Below are positions 42,157 to 52,972 of a stretch of DNA of 64,000 nucleotides, piece by piece. Each line of letters starts with the position of its first letter. The first letter of the stretch is position 1. The stretch spans positions 620,001 to 684,000 of the forward strand of contig CP048715.1 of NCBI GenBank assembly GCA_022641835.1, read 5' to 3'. The notes beneath the pieces were generated by a model. The model worked only from the letters and a program-made list of their open reading frames with translations. It was not told the DNA's origin and did not search any database. This DNA is from Petasospora fabianii (taxonomy: Eukaryota > Ascomycota > Saccharomycetes > Phaffomycetales > Wickerhamomycetaceae). Made by a program: the position numbers and the translations under genes.

Positions 42157-43998
42157 ATGATGGATTTTTTTCTCTCGAAACCAGAGACGACAATAACGCC
42201 GTCCTCGATCTCCTATTTTGCCATATATGACCCCACAACCTTCTCCCAAGAATCCGAGACTGAAACCGTTTTAACGCCCAAATCACTATCCCAACGCGGT
42301 GTATTAGTGCTACAGCCACAGTCTCCCAATACGGATGTGAACTCAATCCTACGCCGCGTTGGTCTCTTGCAGGGAATGACCGATTTTGTTAAGGGGTACA
42401 GCTCATCAGATGAATCCTTACAATACGTCCAGTTGGATAATCAGCAGATTGTCGTTGGTGAGTTTGAATCCCGATACAAATTCGTGCTCTCGGTAATGCT
42501 TGGAAAAGTTGAAGGCAAGGATGAGGAAGAGAAGATTGAGTATAGCTCCTCTGATGTGATGCCCTCGGGATTGTTGATTAAGTGGGTCATGCGTGGGTAT
42601 GATGCGTTTCGGTTGCATAATGGATCGATGGAGAGTATATGTGGGAGTATGGATGGTGAGGAAGTGAGCATGTTCTTGAATAAGTGGTGGGATGTTTGGT
42701 TAGAAAACCTGGGGCTCCAAATTGAGGAGGATGGGTTCCTCAAAATGTTTGACTCCGTTAGGAGGAGTCGAGTGAGGGTTGACAGTGAGATTAAGGGTAC
42801 ACTTGATTCATTAAAGGAGAAACATGATTTCAAAGAATGTCTGATCTGGTGCAATGATAAGAATAACTATGAAGACTATGGACTGGTGTATGAGCACACG
42901 AAGATGTTGACTGTTGATTCTAAAAGGAGACTCCTTCAATGGCTTGCCGAGACGGATCACTATGGGCTAACACCACAAACCCTTTCACAACCAGTTGTTC
43001 CGAAAAAGTCTAGACGCGGTGGTGATCGAGAAGGTGACCATAATGAACAGATCTATGATCCATTCAAGATGGTTTGGTCTACATTGGGTGATGTCTCAAA
43101 GGCGACTGGAATCACTGCTGGTGTCGATGCGGGGTTCAAGACCATTGCTGAAGGTGTTAATTTGGTGGGGAGTGGTGTCCAAACTATGAACAGTTTTGTT
43201 CCCTGGTGGGGAAGTCGGGGAAAATCATCCAGGGGTTCAGTTTCCGATGCGGTGAATGGTTCCGAGTCTCAGAGAGTCAGTGAGAGTGCTGAAGAAGAGA
43301 GAGCTTATTCTACGGGTCATGAAGTTGGATCTGGTGAGGAGGAGAGATTCTTAATTGGGAGAGTTGGTGACACCGTTGTATTTAAAAATGTCTGCTTAGA
43401 ACTGGACGCTGATGAGAAACTTCATCGACTTGTACTGTTTCAGTATCATGAGTTTGTTGTCGTGTTGGTGTATGACTTTTCAGTGAACACACTGAACGAT
43501 GCATCATATTACGATGACTTGTTTCTCGATTTGAGACGAATGGCGGTTCAACATTTGCCCGAACTCAGTGATGAAACGAAAAATTTCTACTTTGCTGCAT
43601 ATGATAAGGCTAGAAATATCCTTGAGGCGAACTTACCGAACATTCCTGTTGAGGAGGATGATGATGATGCCAACAACAGTCGTTTCCACTATGACTTATC
43701 AATTTCCCGAATGCATTCGCTGATTCTACACCAAACAATCTTGACCACTATGGATTTTAACAAGAGGGATAAGGAGTTGGAGAAGCTAGTACGCACAAGG
43801 AATGGATGGTGGGTTTATAATCACAAAAGTGCTGGTCATGATATTGTGATTGTGAAAAAGTGGAAGTTGTTCAAGAGCGCTGCTGAACATCGCAACAACT
43901 TGTTAGAGAGCTCAGCGAATGTGGTTGCTTCCATCGGCCCAGATGCCAAAGCGTGGTTGGACAACTACCTGGAACTGCACCCTACAGGTATTGATTAA
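42157..43998 (+). CDS. CCZ1: Vacuolar GEF subunit Ccz1
   Basis: Ccz1 with Mon1 activates the Rab7 homolog Ypt7 for fusion at vacuoles and endosomes and in autophagy. The 613-residue protein opens with a longin-type domain: SISYFAIYDPT, then a short loop and RRVGLLQGMTDFVKGYSS, the Ccz1 hallmark. A middle charged segment (GGDREGDHNEQIYDPF) is followed by a C-terminal HPS-like region (YNHKSAGHDIVIVKKWKLF). Two adjacent ATGs start it (42157 and 42160). Confidence 0.78.
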   Translation: MMDFFLSKPETTITPSSISYFAIYDPTTFSQESETETVLTPKSLSQRGVLVLQPQSPNTDVNSILRRVGLLQGMTDFVKGYSSSDESLQYVQLDNQQIVVGEFESRYKFVLSVMLGKVEGKDEEEKIEYSSSDVMPSGLLIKWVMRGYDAFRLHNGSMESICGSMDGEEVSMFLNKWWDVWLENLGLQIEEDGFLKMFDSVRRSRVRVDSEIKGTLDSLKEKHDFKECLIWCNDKNNYEDYGLVYEHTKMLTVDSKRRLLQWLAETDHYGLTPQTLSQPVVPKKSRRGGDREGDHNEQIYDPFKMVWSTLGDVSKATGITAGVDAGFKTIAEGVNLVGSGVQTMNSFVPWWGSRGKSSRGSVSDAVNGSESQRVSESAEEERAYSTGHEVGSGEEERFLIGRVGDTVVFKNVCLELDADEKLHRLVLFQYHEFVVVLVYDFSVNTLNDASYYDDLFLDLRRMAVQHLPELSDETKNFYFAAYDKARNILEANLPNIPVEEDDDDANNSRFHYDLSISRMHSLILHQTILTTMDFNKRDKELEKLVRTRNGWWVYNHKSAGHDIVIVKKWKLFKSAAEHRNNLLESSANVVASIGPDAKAWLDNYLELHPTGID

Positions 43999-44148
43999 TC
44001 TTTTAAGAGATCAATTCATGCGCCATTCATTAAAAAACCAACCGTTAACAAGATGCAAAAAGCAAAACTAAACAGACCCAAGCGACAAAAATGTAACATC
44101 AAGAGAGACTCCTATTCTTGATAGTCATAGATCTGTAAGGATCTAACC

Positions 44149-44862
44149 TCATTTCCTCGACATGATATCAGTGACGGTTTTTTCAAATGTAACATCACTC
44201 TTGCGAACACCTAAATCTGACTGACCTTGTAATGAATCAGACAAGACATCATTTGCGAAAAACTCAATCATGCTGACAACTTCACTTCTCCAGGCATTCC
44301 AGTTCTTCTCACCTACACCAACAACAGTAGGATGGACCCTTTGCATTTCCTTACGGATCATCGTGTCTCTTTTCCCCTTTGTAGATGTTAATGCAGTGTG
44401 TACGAGGTCATCTCTAGGAACCACTGGAATGGTATATTTCTGCTTTTTCTTGGGCAGATTTGTAGTTTGGTTCTTCACTGCTAAAGGCTCCTTCTCTACA
44501 CTTGTCTCCCTTGTTTTGCACTTTTCCTGTGAGAATAAGGATGTGTAGCTTTTACAGTGTGTGTATGTGTAGTTTGAATTAGAGGAAGCAGCCAGTGCGT
44601 CTTTATTGATAGTGGATTTTTTGGTCTGTGGGGAAGAAGGACAGTTTGGTGGTCTGTAGAAGAGTGATGTAGGTCTTGACGATGATGCAGTTCGTGGTTT
44701 GTTGTTATGTTTCCCAGTGTCTTGACGCTTGGACTTGGGTAGGAGGTTGTCGATGTTGGTCTTGAAGAGACGCTCAATGTCCTCGATGGACTTGTCAAAG
44801 ATCTCAAACTCGATTCGCTGTCGTTTTGTAAGCGGTGATTGTGAGTTGAGGGCCGTAGACAT
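44149..44862 (-). CDS. Unknown basic protein with terminal helices (237 aa)
   Basis: I do not recognise this protein. A helical N-terminus (KRQRIEFEIFDKSIEDIERLF) is followed by a disordered, serine- and lysine-rich middle with a KKKQK patch, suggesting the nucleus. A compact C-terminal helical block (NWNAWRSEVVSMIEFFAND) is the most conserved-looking part. Codon use resembles its neighbours. It is convergent with CCZ1, 150 bp away. A 12-bp palindrome lies about 100 bp upstream. Confidence 0.7.
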   Translation of the reverse strand: MSTALNSQSPLTKRQRIEFEIFDKSIEDIERLFKTNIDNLLPKSKRQDTGKHNNKPRTASSSRPTSLFYRPPNCPSSPQTKKSTINKDALAASSNSNYTYTHCKSYTSLFSQEKCKTRETSVEKEPLAVKNQTTNLPKKKQKYTIPVVPRDDLVHTALTSTKGKRDTMIRKEMQRVHPTVVGVGEKNWNAWRSEVVSMIEFFANDVLSDSLQGQSDLGVRKSDVTFEKTVTDIMSRK

Positions 44863-46398
44863 AGCTGCTGATATTATAGTCTTGTAGAGGTGTCACACAA
44901 ACCTTCTTAATGTCAAGAGATGGATGAGTTTCTGCCACAGCGGAGGGTTCTCGCCTTAAGTATCGCGCGATAAGCTAAAGGCGCGCCGTGTGGAAGTACT
45001 CGCTTTTGTTGACGTTTTCGGTGAGGAGATAAAGCGGAGAGAGCTTAGTTCAGCCAGGGCAACCCCTCAAAGCGGAGAAACATAAACCCCTCCGTGGGGA
45101 GAGAGGAAGCTTAGAGGTGTGAGGGTCTTTAGAGGTTGACCCATATACTAGAATTTAGCATTCAGCAAACATAGGTTGCCTTTGCTAGGAACGGGAACGT
45201 CTAGATTAACGATCTCCGGCTCCGTCTCCCGATGCAACCTTTGACAGGTTGTTCTGCAGCTTTTGGGGGCAGCACGGAGTCAAGAAACTCCTCGGAACAT
45301 CGGACACTTTAAGTTAGCTAGTTCGGGCTCTGCAACTACGGCAAAAAGTCTGGTTCTACTGACAGCTCATATCTAAAGAGCTAGTAGTACAGCTAATTAC
45401 TAGTCATCAAATTACAGCTCATGGCCGTGACAGCTCTGACAGCGCCTATCGTTTCATCCGCGCCACAGTGTCAAATGTGATTGCCCTCCTCTATCTCAAA
45501 CTCCTATCTCTCACTACTCCCGAACCGGGCAGCAGATCCCGACACCCCAGGTGTTTCGGCGCAAGCAATCCTTCTCTGGCTCTAAACGCTAGCGTCATCT
45601 CCAGGGTCGTAGTTAACGCAGCGTGCTCCTCTGACTACGATATGCCGCAGGTTGGCTTTGGTTGTAGTTTATTCATCTCTCCTCTCAGCACAAGCCCATA
45701 CAATAATACTACACACACTACCATGACGACATCGTTGCTCGTTGCTCGTTGCTCCCCCCACAGTGTTCTCCCCACCTCTCACCTCTCGCCTCGCATGGGG
45801 AGCCTGTCATCACTGGTCCCTTGTGTGCCTGGATTTGCTGATCTAGTCATCACGAGACTCATTGACTGGGGACCGGAGTCAGCATATTCTGTGCGGAGAG
45901 GTCCACACCATCTCTCTCTCTCTCTTTTATTTTCTCCACTTTCTTCTCTCTTCTCTCTACGTTCGGCTTCGGCTTCAACCTATGGCACCACCCCCACAAG
46001 TAAGGTGAGAGTAACCGCCCGCTGCCACGGCAGTCTATGGGAAACACGTTTCCTACTTACCCTCTCTTGCCTTTGGAACTCTGAGCGCCTAAAAGCCCTA
46101 AGCGCGTGGCCGTACCATCTCGCATCTCAAGTCGCGAAAATTAGTCTTTGGCTCCGCTAAGCAAAATTTTTTTTTTCGGCCACACGTCTACACACATTCA
46201 CTTTCATTAACATCAATAACATCAACAACAGACGTGTACTACTGGTCTGAAATTAGAGGGAATCTCTTGAATCGGGCTCAGTTGAGCCCGTCAGAGATTC
46301 TCCCTTTTCAGTCACCTGGATAAGTAAGTACCCACATCTACTGTACAATCACACTATGGAGAGAGCTCGGCGAAGACAAGCATCAATGGCAAAGATTA
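44863..46398. other. Gene-poor stretch upstream of the five-exon gene
   Basis: About 1.5 kb. It contains the palindrome TATCGCGCGATA (44961-44972), two AAAGCGGAGA copies, several CCCCT/AGGGG motifs (possible stress elements), a CT-rich tract (about 45910-45960) and a hairpin at 46258-46304. A frame of 230 codons is present but looks spurious. Confidence 0.5.
46258..46304 (+). repeat. Nested inverted repeat (hairpin)
   Basis: The inner arms CGGGCTCA (46273-46280) and TGAGCCCG (46283-46290) are perfect. The outer arms GGGAATCTCT and AGAGATTCTCCC pair with a 2-nt bulge. Transcribed, it would be a stable stem-loop just upstream of the five-exon gene. Confidence 0.75.
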
Positions 46399-47330
46399 AT
46401 GTGCAAATTATACCAATTGTTCCAACTGAATAAGTGTATGTCGACAACTGCTAATATCGTTAAGTTTCAGCCTTGTATGAGCCATTTGAATGTTGTCTTC
46501 CCCTCGTTGTCTCTGAATGGTTATTGTCATGTCAATCACATTGCCAGATCATGGAACTAACATGTGTCAAAAGTTTGTATGTCAAATCAACAACATTATT
46601 TTTGAACGAGAACAATGAACCTAATTCGGATTGGAAACATCACTTGAATGAGGATACGTATCGACCGGGCGGACATATAGTGCTTGATCCATCACCAGCA
46701 ATGGTAGTCGCGCTCTCTGTGTACATTTTTTGAGGGTGTTGATGGATTGAGATTGATGAGAGGTCGTTTTGCTGACTAGAAGTGACTATTCGAATGTGGA
46801 TCTGTTCTTGTTATCTATGTGGAGTACCTTGACTAACATTTTTATCTAGATGATCTTTAGGTCATGATTACACCTCTGTACAAAAGATGTATTCAAATGA
46901 GTATGTTTTATTTTTTAACTCAACTTCCTATCCCACACTCAACACACTCAATCTGACGACGCCAGGGCACTCATTTTTGTGATGATCTTTTATATTCACA
47001 CTGTCCGAGGAAGTTTAACTACTCTCCAGTGATTAACAAACAAAAAAACTGATTTAATGACTCTGATTCTTGTTCCAGTGTCATGGTGTTTATCACTTGA
47101 GTCGTTGTATGTTGGGATGGGCCAATCCAACCACTTTTGTCCAGTTGACTAACAATGATTACAGATTCGCGTCATTTAGACTATCGTTTACATGGAATAC
47201 ACTAATCATATCAGATGTCTTTGTAGAATCAAACAGTTATGAAACCTCATCCCCAAAATTAGATATTGTGAAGCTAGTTGTACGGTTGCCTCCCCCATGC
47301 GGCACTGGACCAGTGGAGACATCAATATGA
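46399..47330 (+). CDS. Candidate five-exon gene of unknown function (167 aa model)
   Basis: Inferred model, not a recognised gene. Exons are 46399-46435, 46471-46703, 46861-46900, 47079-47106 and 47165-47330, joining to exactly 168 codons with no internal stop. Supporting splice signals are GTATGT at 46436, GACTAAC followed by a TTTAG acceptor at 46860, GTATGT at 46901, CCAG at 47078, and a textbook intron GTATGT...TTGACTAAC...TTACAG at 47107-47164. The weak points are a 35-nt first intron, a GTAGTC donor at 46704 and an uncertain 5' end. Product pieces include NSDWKHHLNEDTYRPGGHIV, VMITPLYKRC and SFRLSFTWNTLIISDVFV. No family is recognised. Several introns in a short yeast gene is typical of meiotic genes, but that is only an analogy. 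Confidence 0.45.
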
Positions 47331-47695
47331 GAGTCTCAAAACACATACAGAAACACCTCGAGATAAATGTGTTATTTTAACGCCGTACACAATCAACTTC
47401 TCACCATTAAAACTTCTTTATCATCAACCTCTTTTCGAGAGTTGATCCTGCGTTCATCTCCGCAGAGTTGCGGTTGGGCGCGCCTTCGTCGAGAAAACCA
47501 AAACAACAAAAATGTACGCGTCGTGGAAAGGGTCCTATCTTTATTACCCACATCACCGAAAAGTGCACCTCGGATCTTAGACAAAGGACAATACACCCTT
47601 TGAGTAGCTGACTTCCATCTCCCTATTATACATACCCTTCAGCACCATCTCAACAGACCACACATCCACAACACAGCAACTTGAGACATAACATA

Positions 47696-49384
47696 ATGGT
47701 TGCCATTGGGTTTGGTTTCCCACGCTTTCGTCGGGTGCTAATCATGGCACTTGGCCTTGGACTCGTGTTTTATGGGTCTCTACTGATGTTCCAAGACCCA
47801 GAGTCATATGCACCAGCCATGGGACGTGAACACATCCAAAACTTAAAAAGTCACCTCTCTTATTACTTTGATGAGAATGATAATAATGATAACATCTTGG
47901 ACAGTTTTGCTAACACGGATATTGATCTTGAGGGGAAGACTTTGGCTGAAAGTGTCAAAGGTGTTAAGGATGAAGAAGCCAATCACATCAGCCAGCAGTT
48001 TTACACGCCCTTGTTGAGGCTAATGAATGCGAAGAAGGATTCCATCCCAAAGTTATCACTTACGAGAAGGGCAACTGATGATAAGGGATCAGTATTCACG
48101 AAGGAGAAGTTGTTGGAGTATTTGGTTATTGACACTGATGACATCCCAAGATTGAAAGACATCCATCAAGAGATTTATGATGCCCTTCCTGACAAATTCC
48201 CTAAGGGTTTATACAAAGGCACCGGTATCGTCTTGATTGGTGGTGGTCAATACTCATGGTTGTCATTGCTCAGCATCAAATCCGTGAGATCATTCGGATG
48301 TCAATTGCCAATTGAGATGATCATCCCTACTGAGGAGGAATACGAACACGATTTATGTGAGGAGATCTTGCCAGCTCTCGGTGGTAGTTGTGTCTTGCTT
48401 TACAACGTTTTGGGTGAAGAAGTGATGAAGGAGATTGAATTCAAGGGCTACCAGTACAAGTCATTAGCATTGATTGCTTCAAGTTTCGAAGAAGTACTGC
48501 TGCTTGATAGTGATAATGTGCTGGTGCATAATCCTGAATCATTCTTTGAGATGGAACCATTCACATCTACTGGTATGGTTACGTGGCCGGACTACTGGAC
48601 TCGTACCACATCTCCACACTTGTATGAGATTATGGGTATCAATGTTAAAAACACAAGAGTGAGAGATGGTAAGTGGCCTTTGAAGACACCGGTTGAGCTT
48701 GATGATATCAGCGATGTGAGTTACCACGACTTGGAGGGCACTTTCCCAGATCTCTCGACTGAGTCTGGTCAATTGTTGTTGAGAAAAAGTGATCACTTGA
48801 AGACATTGCTCCTTTCCCTTTTCTATAACCTTTATGGTCCAGACTTCTTCTACCCACTCATCTCTCAGGGATTTGATGGTGAAGGTGATAAAGACACTTT
48901 TGTTTTGGGTGCCATTAAAGGTGGTGAGAAGTTTTACCAAGTTAAGTCAGAGATCCAGTCTTTTGGATGGTTCGATGAGGGCAATTTCAACGGTGTCTCC
49001 ATGGGTCAAAGAAACCCATTGAACGACTATGAACAACTCAAGGAGATTGAAAACTCTGAGAACCCAGATTATTCCCAATTCGACACAAGACAAGCACCAA
49101 TCTTCACCGTTCATGCCAACTTCCCTAAGTTGAACCCATTCCTCCTGTACAAAGAAGAGAAACTGAAAAACAGTAAAGGTGAGGACTTCCGCATGTATTC
49201 TGACATCTCTCACTTCTTACCTGAGCCATTTGATTTTGAACATGTCCAGTATAAGAGAATGAAATTCCTGTTGTGTGAGTTGAATATCTCGCTCAAGTAC
49301 TTCAACCCAATCTCCAGAGCTGAGCTTTGTGAATTTATCGAGGGACACTTGAAGTTCTTGGAGAACAATCCAGTCATGAATTAG
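47696..49384 (+). CDS. Golgi alpha-1,2-mannosyltransferase, MNN2/MNN5 type
   Basis: Type II Golgi membrane enzyme adding branching alpha-1,2-mannose to the outer chain of N-glycans. The 562-residue protein has a short N-terminal tail, one signal-anchor (RVLIMALGLGLVFYGSLLMF), a stem region, then the Mnn2 catalytic domain: GTGIVLIGGGQYSWLSLLSI, LIASSFEEVLLLDSDNVLVH with the DSD metal motif, GMVTWPDYWTRTTSPHLYE and GKDTF-like DKDTFVLGA. MNN2, MNN5 and their many paralogs cannot be separated from sequence alone. ATG 47696 is the first in frame. Confidence 0.88.
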   Translation: MVAIGFGFPRFRRVLIMALGLGLVFYGSLLMFQDPESYAPAMGREHIQNLKSHLSYYFDENDNNDNILDSFANTDIDLEGKTLAESVKGVKDEEANHISQQFYTPLLRLMNAKKDSIPKLSLTRRATDDKGSVFTKEKLLEYLVIDTDDIPRLKDIHQEIYDALPDKFPKGLYKGTGIVLIGGGQYSWLSLLSIKSVRSFGCQLPIEMIIPTEEEYEHDLCEEILPALGGSCVLLYNVLGEEVMKEIEFKGYQYKSLALIASSFEEVLLLDSDNVLVHNPESFFEMEPFTSTGMVTWPDYWTRTTSPHLYEIMGINVKNTRVRDGKWPLKTPVELDDISDVSYHDLEGTFPDLSTESGQLLLRKSDHLKTLLLSLFYNLYGPDFFYPLISQGFDGEGDKDTFVLGAIKGGEKFYQVKSEIQSFGWFDEGNFNGVSMGQRNPLNDYEQLKEIENSENPDYSQFDTRQAPIFTVHANFPKLNPFLLYKEEKLKNSKGEDFRMYSDISHFLPEPFDFEHVQYKRMKFLLCELNISLKYFNPISRAELCEFIEGHLKFLENNPVMN

Positions 49385-52300
49385 AGACTTTATGCATCGT
49401 CAATATATACAATCTTTATTTATCACAACCGTGTGCGAAGTACTAAGATGGTCCGGGCCAAACGGAATCTTGGAGAGGCGAATGTTTCGCTTGCAGCTGT
49501 CCAACAGGCATGGAAGGGCCTTCTTGAGACAAATGTAAAGAGAAGAATTGATAAGACGATAACAATTCCGACGGTGGTGGTGTCGGTGTGGTTCGTGCAT
49601 GGACGATAACATCGTTATCAGAAGCTATACAGCATATGTACTCCCTTGATAGACAAATGTCTCAAAACTATATCGTGAAGTATGGGCCGTAATCGATAAG
49701 ATAACGTCTCGGCACACTAAGTTGACGATATCATATGAACCATGCACCCTCTCTCTTGCACTAATATGCCTGACTGTTTACTACTACATGTGCTTCCTCG
49801 TGATCGATAAGAAAGACACGAGGCACATGTTGTTTCATGTGCGAAAGTTATATGCACCGTCTCCACGTGTACTGTGGCCTAATGGAATACATCATAAGGG
49901 TGACAGGTTATTGTTATGTTAGGTGTCTACTTTCCTGACTGGATTCTTATGAACATTTTTGTCCTTGGGCAGGTTATTTGGTCCTCTTGATAGTGTTCAT
50001 GTAGGTGGATGCTAGGACGGCATCCCGAGGCTCGTGAAGATGCTTATCGCACAGTCGTAATGCAGAGATTTTTCGACGGAACCTGTCAACGGTTACCAGG
50101 GAGTACAGATTAGATTAGGTTCCAAAATGTTGTGGAATTTCAGCCTTTGAGTTAGGGCATCATGATGACTGCAACGTGATAGATATGAGGGAATGCGAAG
50201 GCAGGAGATGCGATGTTGTTATCAAGATCGGTGCCGTATATCTCAAGAGGCTAGGGGATGCCGAGAGAGTTCCTAAAAATGGTGATGAGAACTGTCTATT
50301 TCTGGTAAAATCAAAGGTGGATTAGCAGGATATTGTGTATTTTGGTAGCTCACAGCTAAAGAACTCCAGTGTTGTAATCAATTGGTGGAACTGCCTTAGG
50401 TTATGCGCATCAAAGGTCGGATGCACCTGCTGTAGTATCAGAGCTAGTACGGCTTTCCTAAAATAGGGGTACTCCTTCAGGAAGTATTTTCCAAGGCAGA
50501 ATTAACATCAATTGGGGCATTTCATTCCACTTGAATGTGGAGAGTGGCATCGTGGTGGTTGAGCCACTATCTAACACAGTTTTCTCCAGGGGAGCATTAA
50601 CTGGTAGTCTACGCGAAGGGGGAAGCAAGCACAGTAGTTACATCACTAGGCGGATGAATCTGTTAACACTTGGAATGTACTATGCGCTAATCCTTCTGCG
50701 AAGAGGTGTATTTCAGATCTCGAAACTGCTAAACGTTGTAATTCCAGCTGTGTGTCCATGCGCCTTCTCCACCTGTCAGGTTGCATGTCACATCATAGAC
50801 ATCCCCGGATTTCATTTGAGTTGCCAAGGGCATGGCGATGTCTCTATGGAACGATTCGATATCACCTCACTGTACTCGTGAGAGATGTCAGGATAAGTTC
50901 TATGATGTCGGAGGGAGCAAGTAGTTGCGTTGCTAATGCGCTGCCAGTGCGGGGTTTCAGGGTGTCAAATAATTTTCCGTTGGAGGATAAGGAGATCACA
51001 TCACGTTATTGCTGTCCAGCATCTCCTTGATTATGATGAGTGATCAGCTCGAGTAGCAAGGATCATTCTTTAACAGGTGGGCACATGTGCAAGTGTGGGT
51101 TCGTTTGAGCCGGCCCTTGGGTAGCGGGCTTATCTCCAGGGTTGAGACGGTGCTTCTCCCACTTGATATGCGCATGCTGATCATTTGGAAATCTTCGTTG
51201 CAGCAGACACTGTATAGATGAAAGCTGTATGTCATAGGAATGTTATCTGAACAACCACCAAATCATCATCGAAAACACCGTCTCCACTAGTAAATTGCCC
51301 ACACTTCTCTTCCCATCAATATATCATACTCCTTCTTCTACTCTCGAATATTTCCCCATCCGGTTTAATTTAGTTGCAGGAACCGACATATCTGGTCCAG
51401 ACACACCTCTTCCAGGACCAAGATCAGCACTTAGTAGAGCCTGACTAGCCAATGACAACAAAGCTTGATTTCAAAGGCCCACATGTAAGCTCATTTGTTT
51501 ATTCAGAGACATCAAGGAGGACTCAGCCATCTAAAGCTTCTGTTGGCTTGTAGAGACTCGTGGGCCGGCCTTTGCAGACGCTCAAGGCTATGATGAGCTC
51601 ATCCTTGGTCAGGCGCACAAGGTTTAAGGCACGGTAATCGGAAAATCACATGGCTTGCGCAGGATTGAACACCCAAGTACTCTACATGTTCTGTCACAAA
51701 TCATCTTTGATACATTCCTTCTGTTGTAATGGTAACACAGCAAGATGCAATGTGGCGAACGGTTCAACCGCTGTTAGATCGCGGGGTGACGAGGTGTGCG
51801 TTGGGCCCCACACACTCTAGTGTCATTGATGCTATGATGCGATCGCACAGATACAGCGCCCCTATCAAGGCCGAGAACACGTCATGGAGGGCTAGTTGTT
51901 TTGATTGCTAGGGAAGATGTTGAAATACTAAAATTTTTGATTGTGGGGAGATAGCTATCCAAAGAGTGAAGTATTAGGAGTTGCGGCGAAGTCGGTTTTG
52001 GATAGACTTGCTCGCATAAACTGGCCCCGTTCTCGAACATAGGAATTGACCTTGATCTTCCTGGAAATGATCACTAATACTTTCGCTTAACAAATTACTA
52101 GATGTTGTCACAGGTTTCTATCATATCACTTCCAACGTCCTTGCCCCCGGTTCTTTACATTGGTGCGTGCGTCAAGTTTCCATCAAGAACTCATCTCATC
52201 GCACCGCTGCTCGGGCTAACGGTCCTGGGATTTGCAGCGTAGTGCCACACTCCCTATCTGAAATTGCTCTCCCAAAGGGCCCCCCACAAAACAAAATCCG

Positions 52301-52972
52301 CCAGAACTTTAGCTTCAAATAATACTAGCTAGTGTATATTGTTATAGGAACAAAAGAGTTTGAGTTGCCATGGGCAACCGCTTATTTTCCATGCCGGTGA
52401 TTGGACCGGTGCTTAGCGGAGTTCTTGGGCGGGCGTGCCGTGTAGACAGCGGAGCGCCGTTCTGCCCAAGAGATTTACCCAGGCAGAGAGCTTCTGCCTA
52501 GGACTAGGCCGACGGTCGCGAAAAGGTCTGCCTAGCTTCTACCTAGCTTCTGCCTAGCTTCTGCCTAGCAGGCAAAGAGAGCGCGAACTTCTTGGCCTAC
52601 CCTCGGAAGTTCACCGCATATCTTCTGCAGGAATATGCAAGGTTTTGTTTTTTTTTCCCACAAAAAAGAAATTTGTGTGCTTATGCAGGAAAAAAAAAAT
52701 TGGAGCATCGCAGGGGCGTATGGCATAAAACCATAAGAATCCCCCCAGCAGCGATAGGAACCGTCGTCCAGCAACACAATTGTTGTGAAGTTTATCTTTA
52801 ATTCATCCCACTTGGTATTGACTAGCTCGAACTTCGTGTGGACATTTATTAACTCAATCCCTTCTTCAATACCGCCGTGGCATTATATTCAGTACCTCTC
52901 CATTTGGAGTTTTTTTGATACCCAACTTATTGTCTCCTATTGCCACCCACGATATTTTCTCTTGCATCCACA
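49385..52972. other. Large gene-poor region (3.6 kb)
   Basis: No supported gene. The longest plus-strand frame (116 codons near 50.5-50.9 kb) lacks recognisable motifs. Composition is mixed, as in the 28-32 kb region. It ends in a C/T-rich 11-bp minisatellite and the promoter of the next gene. Confidence 0.5.
52528..52569 (+). repeat. 11-bp minisatellite (CTGCCTAGCTT)
   Basis: Consecutive units at 52528-52538, 52539-52549 (one change) and 52550-52560, and a partial unit to 52569. A related CTTCTGCCTAGG lies just upstream (about 52490). It ends about 400 bp before the next start codon. Confidence 0.9.

Noticed and set aside
45468-46160. 230-codon plus-strand frame rich in Ser and Leu
   Set aside because: No ATG at its start, low-complexity composition from a CT-rich tract, and no domain. 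It looks like chance.
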